Positions 32,001-43,900 of a stretch of DNA of 64,000 nucleotides are shown piece after piece. The stretch covers positions 2,852,064 to 2,916,063 of the forward strand of contig OW051468.1 in NCBI GenBank assembly GCA_932521025.1. Direction: 5' to 3'. Numbering within the stretch: position 1 is the stretch's first letter; each line of letters begins with the position of its first letter. A program made the translations under genes and the position numbers. The notes below the pieces were generated by a model. The model searched no databases and was not told the DNA's origin. It saw only the letters and a list, made by a program, of their open reading frames with translations. The DNA is from Oscheius onirici (Eukaryota > Nematoda > Chromadorea > Rhabditida > Rhabditidae).

Positions 32001-34085
32001 CAGCCTGAGAGAAAGAATGATGGACCGCTCCGCGTTCATCCTCTAATTTTCAGTCTACGGAAACGGCTGTTTTTGGGCCTCGCTGGGGTCGTAGGCGGAT
32101 CGCTTTCTTCGGCACTAAGCCCTCTAATGGCGACCTCAATCCTTGTGAGAAAGTCAGTGCTTTGTGAGCCATTAGACGCAAAGAGAAAGACAATGAACTC
32201 AGTAGCCTCATCCCCACCCCCTTTGAAAATTGAGTTATCTTGCGTCCGCCTGCGCTGTCAGTGTTTTACAACATTCGATCCAATTCCATATTTTTCCGAG
32301 AGTCACATCTGCTTCGAATCAAAGTCAGCTGATCGATACGACCACTTGAATTTACTCTCTCCAGCTAATTTCTGCCACAGATTACGTCGGAGCTTCCATA
32401 GGAGCAAAAAGCTTGAGCTGGAAACTACATACCAAAACGAGCGAATAGTTTGTCAAGTCAAGTACAGTTCGTAGCGATATGTTTAGTTCTCCTGGTTCAC
32501 AGGTTATGATGCTAAGAAAAGAACTGGAAAATCCACAAGTTTGATTCTTTTACCCTGTTCCCTGCCACTTAATATATTTTTCTCCTGCCTAAAACAGCCA
32601 TACTTTCTCATACTATGAACTTTCTGTATGTAATCGCCTCGTTTTTTACCTCTTGTTCACCTTCTTTCCAGCTATATTTCGCTCAAAACTCCGAGTTTTG
32701 GACCTCTTTTCCCTCTCACCGTTATGATGGATAGAAAGTTCCGCGAATGATTGATTCATCCCCGAAGGATCGCGGGCCAGGTTTTAGTGTGAAATCCCTC
32801 GATGCCAATAAGTTTCGTGGCTGTACCAGTATAGCAGGCAAACACTTTATAACTTTCCCCAATTTCAATCCTTTTCCCACAAATGTTCTTCAGAGAACAA
32901 CGGTTTACAAGTTCTTCCACCTTCTTGGTTCGTTCGAGTGTAATCCAATAACCTAAACGATCTGCTCATTTTGTTGATTTTAATGGCACACCTCTTTCTC
33001 GAAGGAGAGAGAGGAAGCGTGTACACATATGTTGGCCTGGTGTCTTCCAGAGATAACCCAATTGTCAGACGAATTCAGTTAGTGGTGGCAGGCTGAAAGG
33101 GGCGCTTTGGGAACGCTGTCATTGTCTTTGCCTTTTTCTTGAAGATAATTGAGCCTTTTTCTTTTCATTTTAGGATATATATTTGGAGCAATTTCATCTG
33201 ACGAAAACTGCGAACATTGAAGCCTCCGCATAAATGTGGCCGTTATCTTCTTCATTTTGTCAAATTTACGGAATATTCCAAGCTTCCGAATGATCTGAGC
33301 AAAAATAAAAAGCTGCATATAAAAAACTGGCAGCACGAAAACGGTAAACTGCTCGATTGTTCTCAAAACCATTTTTGTGAACATTTTCAAAAGTTTCCCA
33401 CCAAAATCCCCTTGTTTTAGCTCAAAATCACTGTCAACTTGCTTTTTAGCAGTTAGTGGAAGTGGAAAGAGTGAGCGACGCGTCATGGGCTATCAGATCC
33501 CCAGGGTCCCTTCCATTGTGTGACTGGCCTCGTTTGGCTCTTCTCTAATCTTGAGCCCTCGATGTCACAATCGGCTAGCAGCTCTTTATTCTTTTTGGTG
33601 TTTTTGAATGATCATTTAGCTATATCTTGAAGGTTTTGGGCGTTTTTCAAGACTGGTTTTAGGCACCTGATAAGTTAACATCGTTGTAAGAGAACCGCCC
33701 TCCTCCAATTTTTCATGTTTGTGTTCAATCTTTTTTTTGTTGAAAAAGATATCCGTTTTTCGCCTCAAAGCCATGAAAGTACAGCGCTCTGTTTTTTTTA
33801 TTAGCCATAATTTCCTGTGAAAAAGCAGCATTTTCGCCTAAAGTAACTTTTACGTGTTTCTCTAAAAAGAGAGCATACAAAGCACCCGAATCGCCGTCCC
33901 CTCGTTAGCTCTCAATGGTCCATATCGCCCTGTGCTTCCCATTCTCACTTAATGTTTTCCTCAAACCCTTTCATTATTTTCCTCTCCGTTTACATTGAAT
34001 CCGCCCTTTTGAGAGAAAAAGCTACCGTAGCCCTCTTGTTTATTCACGCTTTCTCCCGAAAATGCCCATTTTTCAGGGTCGCGAA
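29086..34085. other. 5 kb intergenic tract between FAM91A1 and GOPC
   Basis: Apart from the fold-back element (30301-30857) I see no supportable gene. The longest open frame (31992-32474, 160 codons) has no recognisable motif and no ancillary signals. The sequence is AT-rich with many homopolymer runs. Regulatory DNA for GOPC is likely near 33900-34080, where an AG acceptor (TTTTTCAG, 34070-34077) precedes the ATG. Confidence 0.45.
30301..30857. mobile_element. 557 bp fold-back element with about 185 bp arms
   Basis: Left arm 30301-30488 and right arm 30678-30857 are reverse complements with only scattered mismatches. Outer ends are CAAAATGACCTTCAAAATTT and its inverse; internal landmarks are GGCGCGCAAATTA with TAATTTGCGCGCC, and CAATCGTGGAAATG with CATTTCCACGATTG. 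The loop is about 190 bp with no coding potential. This is a non-autonomous fold-back DNA transposon or large MITE, young enough to keep high arm identity. Confidence 0.9.
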
Positions 34086-36854
34086 ATGGAGACGTCGCCC
34101 TCGTGGTCGGACGTTCTCGAGAAGGACTTTGACAAATCGTTCGTGGCTTTGGATCTCCTCTTGGGAGAAATTGACAGCGACCAGGTTCGAAGTTTTTCAT
34201 TTTAAAGCATTTTTAACACTGAAGAGGAAGAAGAGTTGCCAGCTGCAGCTACAGTTTTTCCTAAACGTTTGGAGTTTTTTGTTCCAGAACAAGCTGGTCA
34301 GAAATTGGAAATTTACTAGATATCGAAAATTACCAAATAACGGTTGTTCCGAATGCACCACTTTTGTTTCTGTCAAAGAAGTTGGATACTCGCATTAAAT
34401 TTGGCCTAGAATGGCGATTGGAACTGAGCTTAGTATTCAATGTGTGTACGTTATATTCGCCCGAAATTTCAAAGCTCCCAGTTATCTCGCGATCGGCTGA
34501 GCAAACTAGTTGAATCCACGTTGAATTTCAGGTAGAAGTAACATATGAAGGCCGACAGAAAATGACAGCTTTGAGCAGCTGCTTCGCCCAGCTGATGCAC
34601 AAAGCCCAGTCCATGCAGCATACGATGAATCGGCAGGACAAGGTTTCTATCCTTTTTGGCTCATTCATAGCCAGTTTTGTTCAGGAAGTAACGATGCTAC
34701 GAGCCGAATTGGTCGAAGCGCGGGCCATCCAGCGAGAAAAGGAAAAGGAGGCGCAGCAGCTCATGTTACAGGTGTGTTTGCAGTTTTCTCGGCTTTTTTC
34801 TAAAACTTCATCTTTAGGTTCATAGTCTTCAGTGCCAGCTCCATGCCAAGACGGCTCCTCACGAATCCGATATCATCAAAAAGAAACTCGTTAGTTTTAC
34901 AACTTAACCCCCTTAAAACCAATTCAGGAAAGTGAAATAGTGTCCTTCCGATCAGAAATAATGCCCACGTTGCGAGCCGACTCTGAGATGGACCTTTTAC
35001 GCAAAGATTGGGAGAAACAGCGTCGTCTGATTGGAGCCCTTGAGACGGAAGTTTTCGGAGCACGATTGGCGGCCAAATATCTCGACAAGGTCTGTTTAGT
35101 CGGTCCCCACTGAGGTTTGTAATTCTCATACATATTGCGGAAAGTCAGGATTTTTCGACGGGCAAGTCAAAAACACACGAATCGATTACTTTGTGTACAG
35201 AAAACTTTAGGAAAGGATCTCTGTGTCCCTAACCTGAACAAATCTCCAAGAATTTGACAGATTCTAGACTTTTGATGCACTTATCATCGTGAAAGTTTTG
35301 CAGTTCTCAAAGGTTTTTGAAATGTGGATTCCAAAAAAATGATTGACTAAACAACGCTTTTTGACTGAAGCACACTGAATCGGCAAACAATCCGTTTAGC
35401 TTAGATTTTCCCCTCGTTTTAGATCGAACGGTATAAAAACGTTTCAAGAAAAACTGTTGTATGATCAAATGTCTGATCTGACTAACACAGCCCTCTCTAC
35501 TGTTTCCTTGCCCTCACAAATAATGAAATTATAGGAATTAGCCGGTCGCATCCAGCAAATCCAATTGCTTGGAAGGAACATGCGAGGCGTCGAGCACGAC
35601 AGGCTCTGGAATCAGCTCGAGGCGGAAATTCATCTTCATCGGCACAAGACTGTCATCAGGGCATGTAGAGGACGCGGCAACACAAAAGGCCTCGCGACGC
35701 CGCCTCGCCTGAAAGAGAATAAGGAACGTCGGAATCTCCGCCAGCTCCGTCAAGTCGTCCTTCCAAAACAAGCTCACGAGGGACTCGGAATCTCCATTAC
35801 GGTACTTTTTATGTCTTTTCCTTAAAAAAATGTTCTTTTTAGGGAGGAGTGGAACACGCCTTGCCCATTATCATTTCGGAAATTCAACCCGGCCAGCCGG
35901 CTGACAGATGCGGACAGCTTTACGTATGTCTTCCGCCTATTTTCTCGAAATCTGAAGCACAATTTTAGGTCGGCGACGCCATCATGTCCGTGAACGGATA
36001 CGACCTCTCCAACGCCAAACACCAGGAAGCCGTCGACATTTTGAGCAGTCAGCAGGGCGATCTGCACATGGAAGTCCAGTTTCTTCATCCCGACGCCGAT
36101 TCGGACGATGAGGGCGCCGTTATGATTGAGGACTGCGAGGGATCGCTGTGAGTTTACCTATTTTTAGAGGCGAAAACAAAGTAGAACTGTAGTGAAGGAG
36201 ACGAATAGTTGGTATAAAAAATTTGATAGTGTTTGCTATCGGAAAATCAAGTGCCGATTTTTCTTAATTTGGCTCGGCTTCTTTGAACACTACTGGCGTG
36301 AAATTGAGGAGAAGAGTCGAAAAGCACGTTTTTTGCTGACTGATATCATGAGGAACAATTTTATTGCGTTGAACGTGCGATCGAGTAATACTCTACGGCC
36401 CCCTTTTTCATTTACCTATTCCCTGAAAATCCTGTAACATTACAATCACTTTTGAGCTCGCGATAATCATTTAGCCAGGCTGTTGTTTGACTTTACTCCA
36501 AATCTGTTAAACCTCTGTCCGCTGTACAAAGCCTTTTAAAAAAAAATGAGCTAAAAGATTGCAGCGTTTCTATTGACGTAACGGGCATGAGACGACAACA
36601 AGTAGATCAGTATCATTCAATTCATCTAAACTACTGTTTAGACCATTCCCATTCCACAAGTGGTGCGATTGAACATTACAAAAATCGGCCAGTATCAAAA
36701 TTTTCTACATTTTTTATACATTTCTTCTTATAATCCCGTTTCCAGATTCAACATGTACGGCAGTGCGACGATGGAAGAGCCGCCTTCGAGTCGCAGCTCC
36801 ACAGCCTCCCAGAACACGTCAAATACGGAGACGAGTGACAATCGGAGCACATAA
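34086..36854 (+). CDS. GOPC (PIST/CAL/FIG) homologue, coiled coil plus PDZ
   Basis: Golgi-associated PDZ protein that controls trafficking or lysosomal sorting of membrane proteins through their C-termini. Nine exons: 34086-34184, 34532-34642, 34685-34771, 34818-34889, 34928-35089, 35535-35801, 35843-35923, 35969-36147, 36746-36854 (TAA); 388 aa, all phases consistent, AATAAA at 37065. The N-terminus matches vertebrate GOPC ([20 protein letters not shown]). A coiled coil follows (about 40-200), with the conserved [20 protein letters not shown] and [21 protein letters not shown] single PDZ domain (about 255-340) carries the GLGISITGG binding loop, [14 protein letters not shown] and [10 protein letters not shown]. 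The tail is acidic, then Ser/Thr-rich. Confidence 0.94.
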
Positions 36855-38230
36855 TTCAGCAGACAATTTCAAGCCAGCCTTCGAGTCCTGTGATCTCATT
36901 TCTTCTACACTATCAGGGTATTTTTTTACGCCTGCTCATTTTTGAGATTTTTGCTTTACCCTTACCCCGTGATCTCCATTATTTTGTCCTCGTTTGAATT
37001 TGTATTTGAGTCTATTTTAGTGTCTCTGTGCCACTGTATATGATTCCCCGAGAAATGGTGCTTTAATAAATTTACTGGTTTTTTCTAAAAATTTTCAACA
37101 AAAACAAGTTGAAAAGAAAAGTAGTATAGAGAAAAATTGATCAACCTGCCATATTTTCACGTCTCTTGGGCAGGCCATGAGAACAAATCAGGTCTCAAGC
37201 AAACCAGATTAAAAAATATCGATTTGACGCTTTTTGGAAAGCAGAAAGAGTTGATGGCGTCTAAACCATTAGGTTAGACTTGTCCTCATACCAGAATTGT
37301 TTGTTTCTCAAAATGGAAGAGCGAAATCTAATCTCGTTCTCAGAGTTTTTCCTTCGGGACAGCGATATCCACTTTTTCAATGTGAGTAGGTTTTATACGA
37401 CAAAGAAAACTATTTTATTCAGCTCAGTGATGAAGAGTTCAAAAGAAAATAGGACCATTTGATGGACTCTTGCGTATATGTGGATTTAGGTCCTTTTGGT
37501 TATAAACTGAACTCGTGGAATATTAAGCTGAAAAGGCAGTTTGCTAGCATGAAAATGCTTTTATCACTGTGAAATAATGGTTCTGAGCCAAAACTTTACA
37601 AACAAGACAAAAGTCATTTTTCATAGTGATAACAGCATTTTCAATCTTCGCAATGTCCTGCAAAATTGTAGAGCTTGATCAGGGCTACAACTTTGCTCAC
37701 TGGAACAAAGCTGGAAAATGCGAACAAGAGCAGGAAAATTTAAATTGGAAAATTTAAATGTCAGAAGCGAGAAAAAAGTTTAAGTGTTGTGGCATCTTAA
37801 GGTAACTTGTAAAGGATTATATCCTTTGGGTTACTGTAGCAATTGCCCTCGGATGTCTATGACACCCCCTTTAACTGTTTTTCTACCGGTGTTTACGTCT
37901 AATCGGAGGAGAGAACAGTTTCATAGATCAGAGCAGAAAACCCAGCAGAGTGTAGATAGACATGAATATCACTTTAGTAGAGAGAAATCAGAACACATCG
38001 ACTAACAGTGAGGGCTCAGTCGGATCAGATGACTCAGCTAGTGAAAAAGCGTTTACTAGTGAAAAACTGAAAAAAAGGTTAAGACCGGTCTTTATGCACT
38101 AGAACCAAGAATTCTTATTCATAATCGTCGTACAGTGTTCATTAACCATGGTCATAAGTTTTACATACAAATCGTTTCACAGTTGTTTTTATCTTTAGTA
38201 TTAAACCGTTACAGCCCGTTTATTCACGCC
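36855..38230. other. Convergent intergenic region
   Basis: GOPC (plus) and the calponin-homology gene (minus) end toward each other. AATAAA at 37065-37070 serves GOPC. A dispersed palindromic repeat lies at about 37650-37706. No gene was recognised in the remainder. Confidence 0.45.
37648..37706. repeat. Dispersed palindromic repeat (CTACAACTTTGC type)
   Basis: CTGCAAAATTGTAGAGC faces GGCTACAACTTTGC across GATCAG. It is the same family as the copies at 23575 and 48570 and can fold into a short hairpin. Confidence 0.65.
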
Positions 38231-38931
38231 TTACTGATTCATGATGCTGTCTTTGGAAATCTGACGAGGAGGGGCGATGTTGTGGGACTTTTCGACTTTG
38301 CGAGCGAGGCTCTGGAGAGTAACACAGACGGAGAAGAGGTCGCGTCCATCGAACAAGTCCACGGATTGGAATGTTTCCTCGTCTTTCACGCCAAGCTTTC
38401 TGGCAGCGGCCGTGAAGACATTAATATTCTCAAGACAATTAAAATTGCTGAGGGGCTAAAAATGGTGGATTAAATTGAGAATTGTGATCAAACCTTCATA
38501 ATCTTCTTCACAGTTCCTTCCTGGATTCCATTGATCAGCCTGCAATATTTTCACGTTGTTAAAGCAAAAAAATGTTTTCTTGAAAGATCCTTTTGAAACA
38601 AATTTGACCACGTCTTCCCGAAAGATCTTTGCGTTGTGTTTACTCACTTGCAGAGTCGGGTGCCGTCCTTCAGCTGCTCTCTGAAGTTATCCCGTCCGCC
38701 GGAACAGTCGAAATCCTCCATTGTCAGACCCTTAATCCATTCCAGAAGGTATTGGCTTTCCTCGTCGTTGAACTTGCTGGCCTGCTTGTCCAGAATGGCG
38801 CCTAAAAGTCGTCATTTCGACTGGACTTTACAAAAAAAAGACGAGTAATTCCCGTCGGCTGGGAGCGGTAGACGGGCTGCGGCTTGTCCATTCTTTTTCA
38901 CTTCTGCCAGGCTGTCTTTCGCCTGACTCAT
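38231..38931 (-). CDS. Calponin-homology (transgelin-like) protein
   Basis: Small actin-associated protein. Four exons: 38931-38832, 38801-38648, 38539-38494, 38455-38231 (TAA); 174 aa with agreeing phases. After a short N-terminus ([13 protein letters not shown]) a single type-3-like CH domain runs from about residue 40 to 160: [71 protein letters not shown]. It ends ISKDSIMNQ without a calponin-family repeat (GLQMG...), so it is shorter than typical transgelin (about 200 aa). The first intron is only about 30 bp (38831-38802), so the exact junction after residue 33 is the least certain part. Confidence 0.88.
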
Positions 38932-40965
38932 TTTCGTCTTTTTCGTCCCGTCGAAACAATACAGATTGCTCAAACTTTTTTCGTCTCTCGAAGCGGCAAA
39001 CAGAAGTGGAAAAAAGAGGCGATCGGATGTACACAGATATGATGAGATTTAGAGGTGTAAAAACTATTGGATCGAGACGAAAAATCAGAGCGCAGAGATC
39101 GGCGATTTAGAAGAGTCGTGTCTATTTTTAGAAGACGAGTTATCTCAAAAAAGGGTTAGCGTAGGAGTAGGACTCGGGGAATCAAATTTTTTGAACGACA
39201 GAGTAAGGGACATTTTAGAGAAAAAGAACTTCTGGTAGAAAGAAAAGAGTACGATAGCTTTCCGCTCCAAACCTCGCTCTAAACGCAAAAATAGATATTC
39301 GATGAGTTACTCACAAAAAAGTAAGAAATACGGCTAGTTTTTCAATTCATGAGCTACATCAGAGCAATTGGATCTTGAAGTCAAAAGTTGACCTCGTTCG
39401 GAAGAACTCACAACCTGTCCGCAAAGTTGCAGAAAGTAATAAAAACTGTAACTTTCCGAAAGTGAAAGGACCTTGATAATTTCGAAAAGTTACCCTGCTG
39501 CAGGTGACTGAAGTGAGTAAGAAATGGCCATAGAGCTACACAATCCCATTGTAATTCTGTAGAGCTTGGGGAGAGTAGCCCTGACAAAATATCATACTAA
39601 TGTTAAAAAAGGGCCAAAGGAACGATCTTCGATAAGGAAAAAAAATACGAGACTTACCAGCCATGCCAGAAGGTCTGGGACGATGATAATGTTGATCCAT
39701 TTCTTCTTCTTCAAGCTACTGGTGCTCTTTTCTTCCTCCTGAGCTCGAGCTATATATCCCGGCTGTCTCTTTCTGTTTGCACAAAGTGAGTCAACTCCTC
39801 CCACCATATCCCTCCCCCGGTCCGAGAGAAGATTTTCGCAAGGCCCTTTCCTTGCTCAAAAACAGCCCGGTTTACACGCCCACACGCACCGAAGAGGGCT
39901 TTCCTGTGTGGAATGAGAGAGTGAGAAGCATCAGAGATTTCAAGAAGAGAATTGGGAAACCATCTGGATGGAGATCATTACTCATTGATCAATTGGGAAT
40001 AGACTGGAGGCTGTGGGAAAAAGTTGGCACTCAGTCTGTAGTAGGGCACAGACTGAGTAAGAGTCAGTTCATTGGAAAGAGCCTGTCTCCTATTATTTGT
40101 CGCTGTCACTATTCGTTTCCAATTTCTCAAGCTCATTTCCCAGTATCTTATTTACATTTTCGAGTTAATGCTGTCAGCAAGCAGTCGCTAACGCTCCGTC
40201 GAAACGACCTAAACTGTGTAATTTCTTAACTTGGAGTTTTCTAGTTTACTTGTCAAATCTAGTCTTCTAGCTCGAATCTTTGCGAAACCTGTCAGGAGTT
40301 GACAATTCGATAGTTTTTAAAGTTTATCTAGGGGGGACAGACGCCACGATCCGTTTCCTTTCATCATCGACTGTTAGTTCTATTTCTGACTCTCATTTCT
40401 TACCCAACTTCTTGTTCCAACTGAAACTTCGGAACTGACTTGTCAAAAGCATCTTGACAGAAAAGCTGGATTGACTCCAAGCAGTCACAAACTGGAACAA
40501 GCATGTCACAGACAAGTTTATATTGTTAGTCTACGACTGATAAGAAAAATGCCCTGTGCCCAACTAAGTCTTCAGACTACCAGACTGTCATCCAGATCTG
40601 TTTCCTGTCTCGAAAAGCCACTTGTTCCCATTCAAAGCAGTCTGCAACGTGCTGACATTTCTCCTCCTTCTTGCGAGTGCTCTTTGTTGCGTGAAAGAGG
40701 GAGCGAGTCAGTTCCTTCGATGACCGACTGAGAGGAGGCAGAGAGCTAAAGAAAGCCGGGTCAATACAGTCTCTCCTCTCATTGCCAGACGTTGACAAAC
40801 AGTTCACTTCGAGAAAGTTCTTCATTTGGTATAAATGTGTATGGCAAAGAGAAATTTCAAAGCATTCGAAATGCACCCAGGATATAGAAGAGAGAGACAA
40901 GACTGACGGCTGGTACCAGGTATCACAGAGAGATGAGCAAGAGAGGGAGATTACAGAGAATGTGA
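38932..40965. other. Intergenic between CH-domain gene and lin-10
   Basis: Both flanking genes are on the minus strand. A long plus-strand open frame (39777-40229) has protein-like N-terminal sequence but no ATG, only a TTG, with a TATATA at about 39750 just upstream; I do not call it. The 3' untranslated region of lin-10 lies at the right end. Confidence 0.4.
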
Positions 40966-43900
40966 CTAGATATACTGGGGAATCTCCTGACCAGTTAGCA
41001 GACGGTACATCGAGGTCGGCATCGTCTTCATGTGGATCTCTCCGATGGCCGTGGCGAGCATGTTCACTATCCGGTCGTGTTGGACAGCTACGACGGACTG
41101 GCCGTTGATCTCGATTATTCGGTGTCCGACTCGGATTCCGCCTCTTTCAGCTATTCCTCCTGGAAAGATTAGAGTCAGAAGAAAACTATTGTTATCGTTT
41201 GTTCAGAAAGTGACCGTAATAGAATGGCTTCCGTTTCGAGACCCATTTCCCCAGAGCTTTTCGTTTCGAGACCCACTTGTTTTTTTGTTTGATACTCGGG
41301 CAAGTAGCCAACGCAGCCAAATTTGGGTTTCTGCTGCGTAACCTTCCTGAGTATCCAACTTTGGTCTTGATCTCGAGGTGAAAAGAATTATGAGAAGAAC
41401 AAAAGAATAATAGAAGAACAAACCTCGAAGAAGAGAACAGATGACTCCATTCTGAACGGAGAATCCGAGCTGGTATTTGGTGTCTGGACGTCGTATTCTA
41501 ACTTCGACTACTGGCGGCGTTGAGACGATTGTTAGGCGGACGGCCGTTGCCGATCTGAAAAGTACTGTCTTAGCTCAGCTTCCATCTATACTAGGCTGAG
41601 ATATGGGTTTGTTCAAAAAGAAAACCATCATGGGGGATAAAAAAATGTCACCAAGTGTCTGTAATCCAGAGTTACAAGTTACATGTCAAGACTTGTCATG
41701 TCTAACGAGTCAAGGAATGCAGTAGAAAACAATTCAGTTGTGCACTTTGTTGCTGCCGGAGTAGGACGCTAGCAGGAAACACTGGGACATGGGTAGCATC
41801 TACTGATGGTTACTCAAACAAGCTACTGATGGTGGCCGAGCAAAGCTAAACGCTGAGGACACTGGCTTCATTGCGAGAATACGAGCGACTAGATTGAAGA
41901 ACAAAGGAAATTTTTGTTAGCCGAGGCCGACTGGAAGTTACAATGCAAAAGCTGTGTGACTTTAGAGAGAGATGAATAAGACTGGAACGATCAGAAAGGC
42001 AGCTACTGAGAGTACTGCATGAGTATGGCAAAACGAACTGCATCGATTGACTAGTGTTTCGGAGGTCATTGTTACGGTTCAGACTGTCTGTTACTCTGTC
42101 TCTCTATGATCAATAAGAGAAAGACCCACTTGACATTCTTGATATTGTTCTGAGCTGCCGAGAGAGGCAGACCGACCAACGAAATGCCGTTGATGTTGAT
42201 GATCTGATCGCCGACATTCAGGAGATTCGACCGGGCTGCCGGACCCATCGGATTCATATGAGCCAGGACGACTGTCGGGAGCATTGAACCCCATCCGCTT
42301 TCCACCTGTACTTCCTTTTCAATCTCGTTCGGTAAAACAACCCACAACCACGATTCCCAGAGCTTCTCCATTCTTCTTCGGCACGACGACGTCTTTCTGT
42401 GTCTCCTTCCGGGCAAACATTTCCAGCTCGTCTCCCATCAATTCCTGAGAGTTTAGGACTTCCTGGTAGTCAATCTGACGAAGATATGATGGATCATCGA
42501 TCCCGTTCGCTCTCAGAAATTCCACATAGGCCACCTGGAAGGCTTGACCGATGGACTGAGCGATGAAGCTGGCTTCTTCCGATTCGAATACGTGACACAC
42601 AACCTTCGGCTGCCGTTTTACACCCTCGATTCTGGAAATTTCTTTACTTTTCGCTTGATATTTCTCTTACTGGCTGCACTGTTCGTCGCTATCCGAAGCG
42701 GACATTCTCCTCGCCATCAGGACCACCAGATCTCCAATGTCGGCAATGTAGGAGATTGTCCTCAACGCGTGGTCCATCAGAATGTCCTAGAGAAGAAATT
42801 AGTATAAAGAGTTTAAAGAAAAAAGGGGGAACGGATACAGGAGGGCAGACGACACCGGAACATACCTGCCGCACGTCGGTGTCGGAGATTCGCTGAAAAA
42901 CAAAGGTGAACAGAGGGAGGACGGACTGAGAGAGGAGGTTAGAAGGAGAGAGTTTTGAATCTGGACAGGGCAGTGGCCAGCAGTGACCAATGAGATAAGA
43001 GAGAGACTGTTTTGGCGCCCAGCCCCAGAACTGATTCCCATGAATTCATTTTTTCCCAAAACTCTGGAGAACAGTAGTACCGATGTCATTTCTAGAGGAG
43101 AGGAAAAGATTGGACAGTTTCAATTCGATAGTTTGGCGCTATCAACTCTTCCCGTTATATACATTCAATTAGGCTAGTACAAAAGTGTTCTCTGAAGTTT
43201 CACATGAAAAAACGACTGATTTAGAGTAGTTTAAAGTTTGCAAATTTTACGCTTATTGTTAGTACTCGGCAAGGCTCAAATCATTTGATGATGGGGTCAT
43301 GCAACTGAAGATTAGCTAACAATGTAACTTGGATAGAGTGGAAACCTGTAGCCGATATTATTCTACATTGGCTCACTTTTGCTTGAGTTCCAGATTCTCA
43401 AAGGAAGAACATGAGTCTAGAGGACAGCGAGATATTCGTATATTAAAAGTTAGATTCAAACTAGGTAGCAGTCGGAGCCTCGAACACGGCTTTGGAGAGC
43501 CGTCAAAACGGGCACAATTCCGTATGCAAAAGACCATTTGAGAGTTTTTTCAAGTTCACAAATGTTGAAGAATATAACGGGAACTACGTCTAAAGCAGAA
43601 CTAAGCTACGAACACTCTTCTTGAAACAAATTGGGTTGAAAAGATAAAGACCGGGGTGCTCTATTCTCCCTAGTAAGTATGATACCTTCTTGACGGTGGC
43701 TATTGGACCAGATGTCAGGATCTACGAAATTTCAGGATTTATGGACCGACTGTCAGGTTAGTAAGAATGGATTTCCAAAAAAAAACCAACCTGAAGATCC
43801 GTGTTCAAAACCATAATCTTCTCGGTCGAGATGAACAGATCAATTTCAGTACTGGGCTGAATCTCGCCGTCCGGGGCTTTGACTCTGGCCACAGCTTCTT

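Noticed and set aside
31992..32474. 160-codon plus frame in the 5 kb intergenic tract
   Set aside because: No motif, no nearby promoter or splice support, composition close to random.
39777..40229. 150-codon plus frame with upstream TATATA
   Set aside because: Starts with TTG and contains no ATG; the sequence after about codon 95 is not protein-like. It could hide a real internal exon but cannot be supported.
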